Assembly: GCF_014196615.1 (NCBI RefSeq) | Contig: NZ_JACIDY010000002.1 | Location: forward strand, 496,001 to 560,000 | Length of the DNA stretch: 64,000 nucleotides | Origin: Novosphingobium fluoreni | Lineage (GTDB): Bacteria > Pseudomonadota > Alphaproteobacteria > Sphingomonadales > Sphingomonadaceae | Reading direction: 5' to 3' | Shown: in pieces, positions 10,773 to 19,761 of the stretch | How the letters are laid out: the number at the start of each line of letters is the position of its first letter | How positions within the stretch are numbered: the stretch's first letter is position 1 | The notes under the pieces: model-generated | The model's input: only the letters and a program-made list of their open reading frames with translations | Told to the model about the DNA's origin: nothing | Database searches by the model: none | Program-made: the position numbers and the translations under genes

Positions 10773-11000
10773 TTAGTTCGGGCGAACCCGCTTGTAGAAC
10801 TGGTAGCCCGCGCCGGCAGCCAGGCCAACCGGGATCGTCACGAAGGGCAGCACGACAGCGGCGACAGCACCGATCGCACCCCAAGCCAGGACCGGCTTGG
10901 TGGAGGGGTGGCTAAGCCCGTCCTGCAGCATTCCGGCCAGCTCCTGGCGAGCGTCGGAAAGGAAATCACCGCGATTGTTGGGGTCGTTCAACTGAACCAT
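10773..11000 (-). CDS. Small membrane protein between glyA and nrdR (unknown function)
   Basis: Protein of 75 residues: a charged N-terminal half (MVQLNDPNNRGDFLSDARQEL) and one, possibly hairpin-like, hydrophobic segment at about residues 38-66 (VLAWGAIGAVAAVVLPFVTI and on), ending with a basic tail YKRVRPN. It starts 3 bp after the glyA stop and ends 14 bp before nrdR, so it is clearly part of the rpiB-glyA-nrdR-trmJ transcript. I do not recognise a family. The tight placement and normal codon use argue that it is a real gene rather than filler. Confidence 0.72.
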   Translation of the reverse strand: MVQLNDPNNRGDFLSDARQELAGMLQDGLSHPSTKPVLAWGAIGAVAAVVLPFVTIPVGLAAGAGYQFYKRVRPN

Positions 11001-11003
11001 GCT

Positions 11004-12311
11004 TCAAAGGTCCTCATAGATGGGAAAGCGATTGCACAGCGCTTCTACGCGCGCGCGCACCGCTTGTTCCACCTGACCATCACCTTCGTCGCCATTGCGC
11101 GCCATGCCATCGACGACCTGGACGATCAAATGGCCGATTTCGCGGAACTCTTCGGTGCCGAAACCGCGCGTGGTACCGGCCGGCGTGCCCAGGCGAATGC
11201 CCGAGGTGACGAAGGGTGAACGCTTGTCGAACGGAACGCCGTTCTTGTTGCAGGTGAGCCAAGCGCGATCGAGGCCCTTTTCCGCCGCCTTGCCGGTCAC
11301 GTCCTTGGCGGTGAGGTCCACCAGCATCAGGTGATTGTCGGTACCTCCCGAGACGACGGAAAGCCCGGCGTCCTCGATGCTGGCGGCCAGCGCGCGCGCG
11401 TTGGCCACGATCTGATGGGCGTAGGCCTTGAATTCGGGCTTCAGCGCATCGGCGAAAGCGACCGCCTTGGCGGCGATCACGTGGACCAGCGGACCGCCCT
11501 GCAGGCCGGGGAAGACGGCGGTGTTGAACTTCTTCGCCAGATCCTCGTCATTGGTGAGGATCACGCCGGAGCGTGGGCCGCGCAGCGACTTGTGCGTGGT
11601 GGTGGTGACGACGTGAGCATGCGGGAAGGGCGAGGGGTGCGCACCGCCGGCGACCAGGCCGGAGAAGTGGCTCATATCCACCAGCAGCCACGCGCCCACT
11701 TCGTCTGCGATTTCGCGGAAGCGGGGGAAATCCCACACGCGCGAATAAGCGGTGCCGCCCGCGATGATCAGCTTGGGCTTGCACTCGCGCGCGATGCGGG
11801 CGACCTCGTCCATGTCGATCCGGTGGTCGTCCGGGCGCACGCCATAGGGCACGGGCTTGAACCACTTGCCGCTCATGTTGACGGGCGAGCCGTGCGTCAG
11901 GTGGCCGCCCGAGTTGAGATCGAGGCCCATGAACGTGTCGCCCGGCTGCAGCAGGGCCAGGAACACCGCCTGGTTCATCTGGCTGCCAGAGTTGGGCTGG
12001 ACGTTGGCGAAATCGCATCCGAACAGCTGCTTGGCGCGCTCTATCGCCAGGGTTTCCACCACGTCGGCATATTCGCAGCCACCGTAGTAGCGCTTGCCGG
12101 GATAGCCTTCCGCGTACTTGTTGGTGAAGACCGAGCCGGTGGCTTCCAGCACGGCCTTGCTGGTGATGTTCTCGCTGGCGATCAGCTCGATCTTGGTCTG
12201 CTGGCGCTTCAGTTCCCCGCGGATGGCGGCGAAGACTTCAGGGTCGGCCTGCTCGAGGCTGGCGCTGAAGAAGCCGGTGGAGCGGATGGGGGCATCGGTG
12301 ACGGTGCTCAT
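11004..12311 (-). CDS. glyA: Serine hydroxymethyltransferase
   Basis: GlyA, 435 residues. This PLP enzyme interconverts serine and glycine and supplies 5,10-methylene-tetrahydrofolate. The PLP-lysine motif [18 protein letters not shown] is intact. Other family blocks are [52 protein letters not shown] and [16 protein letters not shown]. The start overlaps the rpiB stop by ATGA, so the two are coupled; the small membrane protein and nrdR follow on the same strand. N-terminal [19 protein letters not shown] is a short variable leader, usual in sphingomonads. Confidence 0.98.
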   Translation of the reverse strand: MSTVTDAPIRSTGFFSASLEQADPEVFAAIRGELKRQQTKIELIASENITSKAVLEATGSVFTNKYAEGYPGKRYYGGCEYADVVETLAIERAKQLFGCDFANVQPNSGSQMNQAVFLALLQPGDTFMGLDLNSGGHLTHGSPVNMSGKWFKPVPYGVRPDDHRIDMDEVARIARECKPKLIIAGGTAYSRVWDFPRFREIADEVGAWLLVDMSHFSGLVAGGAHPSPFPHAHVVTTTTHKSLRGPRSGVILTNDEDLAKKFNTAVFPGLQGGPLVHVIAAKAVAFADALKPEFKAYAHQIVANARALAASIEDAGLSVVSGGTDNHLMLVDLTAKDVTGKAAEKGLDRAWLTCNKNGVPFDKRSPFVTSGIRLGTPAGTTRGFGTEEFREIGHLIVQVVDGMARNGDEGDGQVEQAVRARVEALCNRFPIYEDL

Positions 12312-12772
12312 GCGGCGGACTCCTGAGTCAGTTCTGCGATCTGGGGATGGGATAGCTTGTCAACGCGGCCGGCGTGGCGGCCGCCGCCGAACTCGGTCGA
12401 CAGGAAGGCATCGAGGCAGGCCTTGGCCATGTCGATACCGGTCAGCCGCGCGCCCATGGCGATGGCATTGGCGTCGTTATGTTCGCGGGCCAGAGCGGCG
12501 GATAGCGGTTCGGACACGAGCGCGCAGCGCAGCGCCGGGTGGCGGTTCACGGCGATGGAGATGCCGATGCCCGAACCGCACAGCGCCACCGCGCGTTCCA
12601 CGGTGCCGTCTGCGACGACCGAGGCCAGTTTGTAGCCATAATCCGGGTAGTCGACGCGATCGGCGGTTTCCGGCCCGAGATCAGCGACTTCGTGGCCAAG
12701 CTCGATCAGATATTCGCGCAATTCGGCTTTCAGGTCGACGGCGGCGTGGTCGGAAGCGATGGCGATGCGCAT
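12308..12772 (-). CDS. rpiB: Ribose 5-phosphate isomerase B
   Basis: RpiB/LacAB family, 154 residues. It interconverts ribose 5-phosphate and ribulose 5-phosphate. [20 protein letters not shown] is the conserved N-terminus with the Asp-His phosphate-binding pair. [21 protein letters not shown] contains the active-site Cys and substrate loop, and [15 protein letters not shown] is the third signature. It is the first gene of the rpiB-glyA operon. The 86-bp leader upstream can form competing hairpins, reported separately. Confidence 0.96.
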   Translation of the reverse strand: MRIAIASDHAAVDLKAELREYLIELGHEVADLGPETADRVDYPDYGYKLASVVADGTVERAVALCGSGIGISIAVNRHPALRCALVSEPLSAALAREHNDANAIAMGARLTGIDMAKACLDAFLSTEFGGGRHAGRVDKLSHPQIAELTQESAA

Positions 12773-12783
12773 GGGCGCGATTC

Positions 12784-12834
12784 ATCCTGGCAGTGGAGAT
12801 TCACCGGCCCCCATAGTCCCAGGATGCCACTATG
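12784..12834 (-). promoter_or_regulatory. Overlapping inverted repeats upstream of rpiB
   Basis: Within the 86 bp upstream of rpiB two inverted repeats interlock: ATCCTGG (12784-12790) with CCAGGAT (12819-12825), and CATAGT (12812-12817) with ACTATG (12829-12834). The second arm of the first pair lies in the loop of the second pair, so both hairpins cannot form fully at once. This could be an attenuator or an operator; no T-run follows either stem. Confidence 0.3.
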
Positions 12835-12858
12835 GCCAGTACGTGCTTCGAGGCGGCT

Positions 12859-13590
12859 CTAGAGCAGGGCGGAGGTGCCTCCATCGGCTCTGGCCGGCAT
12901 GACACCGGGCGCGTCCAGGACGATCTGGCTCTTTTCCCCTCCCAGCAGGGCGGGGTCCGGAATTCCCTCCAGGGCCAGAACGCGCTGCGTGGCCGGGCGT
13001 GCCAGAACCCGCTCGCGATGGGCGAGGACATGCGGGATAGCGCTCATGTCGCACCGATCGGTCGGCCAGTGGAGATACGAGCTGTAGATGAAGAGGTATG
13101 GGTCCGACGTGGTATACCGGTCGCCATGCACGAAGGGGCGACCGTCCTTCAGGATGTCCTCCACCTTGCCGAAATAGTAATTCAGCATCTCGGGCACCTT
13201 GGCGCGGAGTGCTGCGTGGGCGACTTCGCCATCGGCGAACATGCGGGGCCGGGAAAAGTGGCGCAAGGTGATGTGGATGGTAGTCGCCAGGAAGCTGTTG
13301 AACGCATTCACCGTCGCCAGCCCAAATGGCGTTTGCGCCGGCAGCAGACCGGCTTCGGGGAATGTCTGCGCGAGATAGGCCATGATCGCCACATTCTCGG
13401 TGATGGGACCTTCATCGGTCACAAGAACGGGGACGAACCCGCGCGGACTGATCGCCAGGAATTCGGGCGTGCTGGTATCACCCTTCAGGACATTGACGGC
13501 GATGCCTTCGTATTGCGCGCCGCACTCTTCGAGCGTGATGTGCGAGGCCACCGGACATGCACCCGGCGCGTAGAAGAACTTCATCGGCAT
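12859..13590 (-). CDS. Glutathione S-transferase family protein
   Basis: Protein of 243 residues starting MPMKFFYAPGACPVASHITLEE, the bacterial (beta-class-like) GST N-terminus, with Cys11 at the position of the catalytic cysteine of that class. A thioredoxin-fold domain (about residues 1-83, including the glutathione-binding block SPRGFVPVLVTDEGPITENVAI) precedes an all-helical domain to about residue 215. The last 25-30 residues (GGEKSQIVLDAPGVMPARAD) form an extra tail. I chose ATG 13590; the frame is open for 11 more codons. It is a single gene. The palindrome TCACATGTGA at 13683-13692 lies about 93 bp upstream and may be an operator. Substrate unknown. Confidence 0.88.
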   Translation of the reverse strand: MPMKFFYAPGACPVASHITLEECGAQYEGIAVNVLKGDTSTPEFLAISPRGFVPVLVTDEGPITENVAIMAYLAQTFPEAGLLPAQTPFGLATVNAFNSFLATTIHITLRHFSRPRMFADGEVAHAALRAKVPEMLNYYFGKVEDILKDGRPFVHGDRYTTSDPYLFIYSSYLHWPTDRCDMSAIPHVLAHRERVLARPATQRVLALEGIPDPALLGGEKSQIVLDAPGVMPARADGGTSALL

Positions 13591-13705
13591 GGTTTTTCGC
13601 TCCGGCAATCTGGCTCGCCGCAAGGTATTCCTGCTCGATCACGGCTCGACAATGGCGGGCAGGGGCCGGCCACGCTCACATTTCACATGTGATGGCTTGC
13701 CGGCT

Positions 13706-14734
13706 CTATTGGATCGGCTCGACACGATAATCCGCCACGTAGCCCAGGTGATCTGACAGCTTGAAGCCGCCCGCCGCGATACCGAACGGCACGCGCACGT
13801 CCGTCAGCGTGAGCGAGGTTCCCGAAGCCGCGCGAAAGAACTGTTTGTCCTTGCCGCGTTTGATCACTGACTTGAGGTCGGCGTTAACGGGTCGGGGCGG
13901 GGCGGCGCCCGTTTCCTGCGCGATGACTTCCTGGCCGCCCGGCACCAGCGGAGCAGGACCCGTGGTCAGCGCGATCCGATTGGCGAAGTGGCCGATGTTG
14001 AAGTCTCCCCCGAACACCAGAGCCGTGTCGCGGTTGACCACGCGGCCCAGGAAAGCCCGGACTTCGCGGCATTGTTCGGCATAGGCCATGTCCGCGCGGG
14101 CGATGGAGACGCCGGTCGCCTTGCGTGAGTTAAGGTGCGTGTTCGCGATCGCGACCGGCTTTGACGCGCCGGGCACCCTGATCCACGTGACCAGCACGCC
14201 CTTGGCGGCAAGGCAATCATACCCGGCGCAGGCGTCGGGCGCGAAGGCCATCTTGGCGGTGCGCACGATCGGAAAGTCCGACAGGACGACCAGGCCGCTG
14301 TCCTGCCACTTGCCGATGGTCTCCCCCTTGATAAAGCTGGCGGCGCTGCGGAACACGCCGGGCATCGCGGTGCGATCGGTCTCGTTCGCGTCCGCCGCCG
14401 CCGGGCCGAAGGCGACATAGCGATATCCAGCCAGGGTCGCGATGGACTTGGCCTCGGGGGTGAAAGCTTCTTGCAGCAGCACCACGTGCGGCTGCGTTCC
14501 CTGTTCGCGCAGGTTGGCGAGGCGCAGGCCGATCTCTTGCAAGGAGCTTGTGCGATTTAACGCCACGGGGAAGGGCAGGCCGGCGACGTTGTACGTCATC
14601 ACCGAAAGCGCGCCGGGGATCGCCTGGGGTATCGCGCCGCGTGGGATCGACACCTCCGCCGGAGCGGGCCCGGCGATGTTGCCCCCCAGAACCGCCAGAA
14701 ACGCAGCCGCCATCAGCCAACGCGCACCAGACAT
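13706..14734 (-). CDS. Secreted endonuclease/exonuclease/phosphatase-fold protein (sphingomyelinase-like)
   Basis: Protein of 342 residues. SD GGGAG lies 6 nt before ATG 14734, and a signal peptide (residues 1-26, MSGARWLMAAAFLAVLGGNI to PAPA) predicts export. The EEP fold is shown by LSVMTYNVAGLP (first metal-site strand), HVVLLQEAF (catalytic Glu), VAIANTHLNSRK, VFGGDFNIGHF (Asp-Phe-Asn) and the C-terminal LSDHLGYVADY (Asp-His). These are the residues that hydrolyse phosphodiester bonds in DNase I, sphingomyelinase and phosphatase relatives. The TNVxxLP and LNSR patterns lean towards lipid phosphodiesterases, but a nuclease is possible. It is divergent from the ECF-sigma/FecR/TonB-receptor run. 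Confidence 0.83.
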   Translation of the reverse strand: MSGARWLMAAAFLAVLGGNIAGPAPAEVSIPRGAIPQAIPGALSVMTYNVAGLPFPVALNRTSSLQEIGLRLANLREQGTQPHVVLLQEAFTPEAKSIATLAGYRYVAFGPAAADANETDRTAMPGVFRSAASFIKGETIGKWQDSGLVVLSDFPIVRTAKMAFAPDACAGYDCLAAKGVLVTWIRVPGASKPVAIANTHLNSRKATGVSIARADMAYAEQCREVRAFLGRVVNRDTALVFGGDFNIGHFANRIALTTGPAPLVPGGQEVIAQETGAAPPRPVNADLKSVIKRGKDKQFFRAASGTSLTLTDVRVPFGIAAGGFKLSDHLGYVADYRVEPIQ

Positions 14735-15043
14735 GTGCAACTCCCGATATCCCCGCAGCAAAGCACCCACCTGCTTCGACGCCGCGCCCCGATAAAAGCC
14801 GCATGTGAAAGTTTGATGTGCGGGTGGTGACAAGCGGCGGCGTCACAGTGATGTCCGTGGCTTATTGCGCGGACGTGGGATGGAAACGGTGATGGAGCGC
14901 AGCCTGGCCTTGCATGACATAGCTGACAGCGGCTTGCGCACGTCATCCGCCGATGTGGGGCTGGCCGCTTGAGCGTGCGTGGCTCCCCGGCCGGGTCACC
15001 GGCACTTGTCGTCCCGGGCGCGACACGGCATGGGTCGCCGACG
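14735..15043 (+). other. Intergenic region between divergent EEP gene and ECF sigma gene
   Basis: About 309 bp without a convincing gene. The ECF sigma frame is open back to 14969 through a TTG and a GTG start, so the coding part could begin up to 75 bp earlier. The region must hold two divergent promoters. I see no clear -35/-10 pair and no clean palindrome. An imperfect CATGTGAAA (14802-14810) lies about 70 bp before the EEP start. Confidence 0.4.
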
Positions 15044-15631
15044 ATGACGTCTCATGGTCAGGATATGCCGGCCCAGTCCGGCCTTCAACAGCTCAGCCTG
15101 GCGATGCGGCCAGAACTGCGGCGGTTCCTGCGCGCGCGTGGTTGCAGCGAGGCGGATGCCGAGGACCTGCTGCAAGAGCTGTTCATAAAGATCGCCACGA
15201 CTACCACTGGACCGATCCGCACACCCAAGGCGTATCTCTTTCAGATACTCAACAACATGGCGCACACGCGCCGCCGCACCGAGATGCGGCGGCAGGCCCG
15301 CGATGCCGAATGGATCGGAGAGCGCCGCTTCGGCGATGATGCGGACGCTGCGCCCGATCCCGAAACCGCGCTCGCCGGACGTGACGAACTGGAGCGGGTG
15401 GAAGCGCAACTGGCTGATCTGCCCGAGCGGACGGCCTTCGTATTTCGCCAGTATCGCGTCGAAGGGCATTCGCAAAAGGCGATCGCGCTGGAACTGGGCA
15501 TCAGCCTCAGCGCGGTCGAAAAGCATCTGCAGCGCGCTTACAAAGCCGTTCTGGTCATTCGGAACAGACAGGAACAGGGCGGCCTTGCGCCGGCTTCAAG
15601 CAAGGGAGGGATCGGAGATGCGGTTGACTGA
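15044..15631 (+). CDS. ECF RNA polymerase sigma factor, FecI-like
   Basis: Protein of 195 residues from ATG 15044; ATG 15065 and TTG 14969 are alternatives, as no start has a strong SD. Sigma region 2 (MRPELRRFLRARGCSEADAE, then DLLQELFIKIAT and PKAYLFQILNNMAHTRRR) is followed by region 4 (LPERTAFVFRQYRVEGHSQK and GISLSAVEKHLQRAYKA). The 'HSQKAIALELGIS' and 'SAVEKHL' patterns are those of FecI-type factors. The next gene encodes its FecR-type regulator, overlapping by 14 bp, then a TonB receptor with the STN signalling domain. Together they form a cell-surface signalling cascade that probably turns on the downstream genes. Confidence 0.92.
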   Translation: MTSHGQDMPAQSGLQQLSLAMRPELRRFLRARGCSEADAEDLLQELFIKIATTTTGPIRTPKAYLFQILNNMAHTRRRTEMRRQARDAEWIGERRFGDDADAAPDPETALAGRDELERVEAQLADLPERTAFVFRQYRVEGHSQKAIALELGISLSAVEKHLQRAYKAVLVIRNRQEQGGLAPASSKGGIGDAVD

Positions 15632-16580
15632 CGATCTCGTCCACGAGCAGGCGATCGCCTGGCACTTGCGCCTTACTGAAGATGGCTTCGACGAATGGGA
15701 CGGCTTCGTGTCCTGGTTGGAAGCGGACGCTGCCCACAATAGCGCCTATGAGGCGGTGAGCGATGCCGATGCGGGGCTGGGGGAGCTTGCTGCTCCTGCC
15801 CCGTCGGTGGCTACGCATCCCGTTTCCTGGCCTGCCGCCTGGTCCGCGAACGACGAGCCTGACTCAGCCCCTGTGCAGCGGCGGCCTGGCAGGCTGATGG
15901 CAATGGCGGCCACGGTCGCGCTGGTTGCGATCGGTTCATGGGTCGGCTTTGGCGCGATGAACCAGACGTACGAAGTGCGCACGGCCCCGGGCGAGACGCG
16001 CACCCTGGCGCTGGCGGACGGCACCCGCATCGCCCTGAATGGCTCGACCGAGATCATGTTGGACAGGCAGGACCCGCGCTTCGCCGAATTGAAATCGGGC
16101 GAGGCGAAGTTTTCGGTCCACCATGATGCTGCCGATCCCTTCGAGCTGACGGTGGCGGACCAGAAGATTGTCGATGTCGGCACCGTCTTCAACGTGAAGA
16201 AGAGCCCGCAATCCCTGAAGGTCGAAGTGGCCGAAGGCGCGGTTCGCTACGAGGACGGACAAGTCCGGATGCGATTGGATGCGGGCGATACCCTGCAGGC
16301 CAGCGGCGCGAACGTCGTCGAAGGCACTTGTCCGCCCGAGGCGATCGGTAGCTGGACCAACGGGCGGCTGGTCTACGAAGGCGCACCTCTGGTTGAGGTA
16401 GCGGGCGATCTGGCGCGGGCGCGCGGTATTGCGGTTGAGCTTGCGCCTAACTTGGCGCAAGAGACCTTCTCTGGCGTGATTCAGCTCGACGGCGATGGAG
16501 ACACGCTGCGGCAACGCGTAGCCCAACTGCTGAGGCTGAAGGTTTCCAAGACGTCCGATGGCTGGTCGATATCGAGGTGA
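15618..16580 (+). CDS. FecR-family anti-sigma/sigma-regulator protein
   Basis: Protein of 320 residues. The N-terminal cytoplasmic domain (HEQAIAWHLRLTEDGFDEWD and FVSWLEADAAHNSAYE) is the FecR/DUF4880 sigma-binding part. One transmembrane helix spans about residues 93-112 (LMAMAATVALVAIGSWVGFG). The periplasmic FecR domain begins YEVRTAPGETRTLALADGTR and includes SGEAKFSVHHDAADPFELTV. A C-terminal secretin/STN-like segment ends VAQLLRLKVSKT. Start ATG 15618 is inside the sigma gene and preceded by GGGAGG. It relays ligand binding at the TonB receptor to the ECF sigma factor. The downstream receptor gene starts 23 bp before its stop. Confidence 0.93.
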   Translation: MRLTDDLVHEQAIAWHLRLTEDGFDEWDGFVSWLEADAAHNSAYEAVSDADAGLGELAAPAPSVATHPVSWPAAWSANDEPDSAPVQRRPGRLMAMAATVALVAIGSWVGFGAMNQTYEVRTAPGETRTLALADGTRIALNGSTEIMLDRQDPRFAELKSGEAKFSVHHDAADPFELTVADQKIVDVGTVFNVKKSPQSLKVEVAEGAVRYEDGQVRMRLDAGDTLQASGANVVEGTCPPEAIGSWTNGRLVYEGAPLVEVAGDLARARGIAVELAPNLAQETFSGVIQLDGDGDTLRQRVAQLLRLKVSKTSDGWSISR

Positions 16581-18939
16581 CATCGCGGCAGCCGTAAGTT
16601 GTGTAATGGCGCTCGGCGCACTCATCGCAACTCCCGCGCAAGCGCGCAGCGTTCGCCAGTTCTCCATCCCCGCGGGCTCGCTGTCCGGCGCGCTGTTGGT
16701 CTATGCCCAGCAGGCAGGCGTCTCGATCTCCATCAGCGATGCGCTGAAAATATCGCAGCGCACGGGCGGGCTGAAGGGACGCTACGAGATCTCCGATGCG
16801 CTTCGGCGGCTACTCAAGGGCAGCGGCCTGACGTTCACCTTTGTTGATCCCACTACAGTACGCATCGGCAGGATTTCTACCCCGCCGCCCAGACCGGCGG
16901 TGCGCCCAGTCGCCCCTGCGCCTTCTAAGCCGCCGCCGATGGTGAGCGCGCCCGACATCGTCGTGATCGGCACCAAGCAGCGCGCCACGCTGGCGGACTA
17001 TCCGGCCAGCATATCGATCCTGCAACTGACTCCGGCCGACACCGCGCGGGGCGGGGCCGATGGTACCAGCGCCGTGCTGAATCACGTGCCGGGCCTGGCG
17101 TCCACCAACCTGGGCCCCGGACGCAACAAGGTGTTCATCCGCGGCATCGCCGATTCCAGCTTCAATGGTGAAAGCCAGGCCACGATCAGCCAGTATCTGG
17201 GCGATGCGCGGCTGATCTACAGCGCGCCCGATCCCAACCTGCTGCTCTACGATATCGAGCGGGTGGAGGTGCTCGAAGGTCCGCAAGGCACGCTATATGG
17301 CGCGGGCACGCTGGGCGGGATCATCCAACTGGTGCCGCGTGCCCCCGATCTGGAAAGCGCATCTGGCGCGGTCTCCGCTGGGCTCCGCCTCACGCAGCAT
17401 GGCGCTCCGGGCTTCGATGCTTCGGCGGTGGCGAACCTGCCGATCGTCAGCGACCGGCTGGCAGCGCGGGTGGTGGCTTATGGATCACAGGAAGGCGGCT
17501 ATATCGACGATACGTTGCGCCGACTGTCCAACATCAACCGCAATCGGATAACCGGCGTCAGGGCCGGGCTGCGCTGGAAGCCGGCTTCTGACTGGACGAT
17601 CGACCTGGGATTGGTCAGCCAGAATATCTCCTCTCGCGATGGGCAATATGCGGATACTGCGATCGGTACCCTTTCGCGCGCATCCGCGATCGCCCAGCCG
17701 TTCGACAACGATTACCGCATGGTCAACTTCGCCATAAAGCATGCTGCCGGTGCGACGGAACTGGTTTCCTCCACCAGCTATGCGCGCCAGAATTATGACA
17801 CAACGTTCGATGCCACGCGCATTCCCGGCGTCAGCGCGCCGCGCATTTACAGCGAACTGAACGACATCAGCCTGCTGGCGCATGAAACCCGCGCGTCTGG
17901 CCAGTTCAACGGTCGCGGGCGATGGATCGTAGGGGTGAGCGCGCTGTTCAACCAGGATCGATCCTCGCGCGAGCTGGGCCTTGTGGACCGGCCGCAGATG
18001 CTGGCCAGCGTCACCAACGATACTGTCGACACCGCCTTGTTCGGCGAGGGCACTTGGCCGCTGTTCCGGCATCTTGACGTCACACTGGGTGGCCGCCTGA
18101 GTTATGTGCGCCAAGTCAGCAAGCTTGCGGGCGCGGAAGATCGCAATTCGGAATCGCGTCGCACCCAGTTCCGGGGGTTGCCCAGTGCCGCGGTGTCCTG
18201 GCGACGTAACAACTGGCTGATCTACGCCCGCTATCAAGAGGGATACCGCCCGGGAGCCTTGCAGATTTCCGGTCTTGGCGGCCGATTGGCGGCGGAGCGG
18301 TTTGAGCGCGATCACATCAGCACGGTGGAACTGGGCATGCGCTTTGGCGTCCGTCCGGGGTCCCGGTTAACCGGCTCCATAGTTGGAGCGAACGCGTCGT
18401 GGGACGATATCCAGGCTGATCTCGTCAATCTGCAAGGGTTGCCCTACACGGCGAACATCGGTTCGGGGACCGTCCACACGCTGTCCGCGCAACTGGCGTG
18501 GAAGCCGCGACCGAACGTGTCGATCGACGCGTCGGGCTTCGTGACGGCCAGCAACTTGTCAGAGCTTGCGCCCGATTACGCCAGCGTGCGCAATCGCGAC
18601 TTGCCTAATATCGCCGACGCCGGTTGGCGCCTGGCCGCCACGTATGACCACGACCTTGGCCGGGCACATCTGTGGCTGGATGCGGCGGTGCGGTACAACG
18701 GGAACTCGCGATTGGCCGTGCGTGAACCTTTCGACTTGCCGCAAGGCGGGTTCTACGATGCCTCCATCGGCGGCCGGCTGGCGCTGGGCAATCTTGGCTT
18801 CTCGCTGGATTTCAGCAACTTGTTCGATTCCCGGGCCAACACCTTCGCCTTTGGCAATCCCTTCTCCCTGGCGGGTGGCACGCAGACCACGCCGCTGCGT
18901 CCGCGTTCGGTCCGGTTCGGGATCGACGCTACTTTTTGA
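16558..18939 (+). CDS. TonB-dependent outer-membrane receptor with STN signalling domain
   Basis: Protein of 793 residues. Signal peptide residues 1-29 (ending ATPAQA) are followed by an STN domain (about 33-100, FSIPAGSLSGALLVYAQQAG and ISDALRRLLKGSGL) that contacts FecR. Then come a Pro-rich linker, a TonB box region (PDIVVIGTKQR) and a plug domain with VLNHVPGLASTN and VEVLEGPQGTLYGAGTLGG. The 22-strand barrel ends in VRFGIDATF, with a terminal Phe for BAM recognition. It imports a large ligand using TonB energy and signals its presence. The ligand is unknown: siderophore, vitamin and sugar receptors share this fold. It overlaps fecR by 23 bp; the deacetylase gene follows after 16 bp. Confidence 0.93.
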   Translation: MAGRYRGDIAAAVSCVMALGALIATPAQARSVRQFSIPAGSLSGALLVYAQQAGVSISISDALKISQRTGGLKGRYEISDALRRLLKGSGLTFTFVDPTTVRIGRISTPPPRPAVRPVAPAPSKPPPMVSAPDIVVIGTKQRATLADYPASISILQLTPADTARGGADGTSAVLNHVPGLASTNLGPGRNKVFIRGIADSSFNGESQATISQYLGDARLIYSAPDPNLLLYDIERVEVLEGPQGTLYGAGTLGGIIQLVPRAPDLESASGAVSAGLRLTQHGAPGFDASAVANLPIVSDRLAARVVAYGSQEGGYIDDTLRRLSNINRNRITGVRAGLRWKPASDWTIDLGLVSQNISSRDGQYADTAIGTLSRASAIAQPFDNDYRMVNFAIKHAAGATELVSSTSYARQNYDTTFDATRIPGVSAPRIYSELNDISLLAHETRASGQFNGRGRWIVGVSALFNQDRSSRELGLVDRPQMLASVTNDTVDTALFGEGTWPLFRHLDVTLGGRLSYVRQVSKLAGAEDRNSESRRTQFRGLPSAAVSWRRNNWLIYARYQEGYRPGALQISGLGGRLAAERFERDHISTVELGMRFGVRPGSRLTGSIVGANASWDDIQADLVNLQGLPYTANIGSGTVHTLSAQLAWKPRPNVSIDASGFVTASNLSELAPDYASVRNRDLPNIADAGWRLAATYDHDLGRAHLWLDAAVRYNGNSRLAVREPFDLPQGGFYDASIGGRLALGNLGFSLDFSNLFDSRANTFAFGNPFSLAGGTQTTPLRPRSVRFGIDATF

Positions 18940-18955
18940 TCGCAGGACCCGCCTG

Positions 18956-19705
18956 ATGAAACGACTGCTGCTTTCCGTGCACGACGTCGCCCCCTGCTTC
19001 GAAAGCGAGGTGGATCGGCTGGCGGACCTGCTTTCCGGTCTGGCCGGTGGCCCGCGCCTGGCGATGCTAGTGGTGCCAGACCATTGGAGCCGTGCGCCGG
19101 TCGGCGCCGCACCCGCGTTCCAGGCCCGCTTGCGCGGCTGGGCCGATGCAGGCGTGGAAATGTTCGTCCACGGCTGGACTCACAAGGACAGCGCGGCCGA
19201 CCGCCTGGGCCTTAGCGGAACAGCCGCCTTGAAGGCCAAGCACATGACGGCGGGGGAGGGGGAGTTCCTCAGCCTGTCTCGCACGGAGGCGGCGCGCCGC
19301 ATGCGTGATGGGAAGGCGCTGGTGGAGGATATCACCGGCCGCCCCGCCGCCGGCTTCATCGCCCCGGCCTGGCTCTATTCCGACGGTGCGAAAGAGGCGT
19401 TGGTCGACTGTGGCTTTGCCCTGGCGGAAGATCACATGCGCGTGTGGCAACCGGGGGCGGAGGATCGACCGCTGGCGCGCGGGCCGGTGATCACCTGGGC
19501 CAGCCGCAGCACCGCACGTACCGCGTCCTCGCTCGCCTTCGCGGCGTTGGCGCGCCAGGCGCTGCATGGCTTGCAGACCGTACGCATCGCCGTCCACCCC
19601 GGCGATGTGACCAAGGACAGTCTGCTGCGCAGCATCGAACGCACCGTCACCGCCTTTGCGACGCGGCGCGCCGTTAGTCGCTATGCTGACTTGAATTTGA
19701 TTTAG
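18956..19705 (+). CDS. Polysaccharide deacetylase-like protein (DUF2334 type)
   Basis: Protein of 249 residues starting MKRLLLSVHDVAPCFESEVD. SVHDVAP supplies the catalytic/metal Asp, MFVHGWTHKDS the metal-binding His pair, and AGFIAPAWLYSDGAKEAL the third NodB-like motif. DUF2334 and NodB-type deacetylases remove N-acetyl groups from glycans. No signal peptide is seen, so it probably acts in the cytoplasm or at the inner membrane face on a glycolipid or nucleotide-linked sugar. It begins 16 bp after the TonB receptor gene. The two GT4 genes downstream suggest it trims an acetylated sugar of the same glycan. Confidence 0.85.
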   Translation: MKRLLLSVHDVAPCFESEVDRLADLLSGLAGGPRLAMLVVPDHWSRAPVGAAPAFQARLRGWADAGVEMFVHGWTHKDSAADRLGLSGTAALKAKHMTAGEGEFLSLSRTEAARRMRDGKALVEDITGRPAAGFIAPAWLYSDGAKEALVDCGFALAEDHMRVWQPGAEDRPLARGPVITWASRSTARTASSLAFAALARQALHGLQTVRIAVHPGDVTKDSLLRSIERTVTAFATRRAVSRYADLNLI

Positions 19706-19761
19706 AGGCCACTCACGATACGCCCGATGCGGGTCGGGCTTGCGTGCGGAGTCTGTCGGGC

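Noticed and set aside
13681..14810. TTTCACATG motif at 13681-13689 and its complement at 14802-14810, upstream of the GST and EEP genes
   Set aside because: Nine bases shared by two sites are easily chance; only the TCACATGTGA palindrome at 13683 is noted in the GST entry.
19722..19739. Inverted repeat GCCCGA/TCGGGC between deacetylase and first GT4 gene as a terminator
   Set aside because: Six-bp stem without a T-run; too weak to split the proposed operon.
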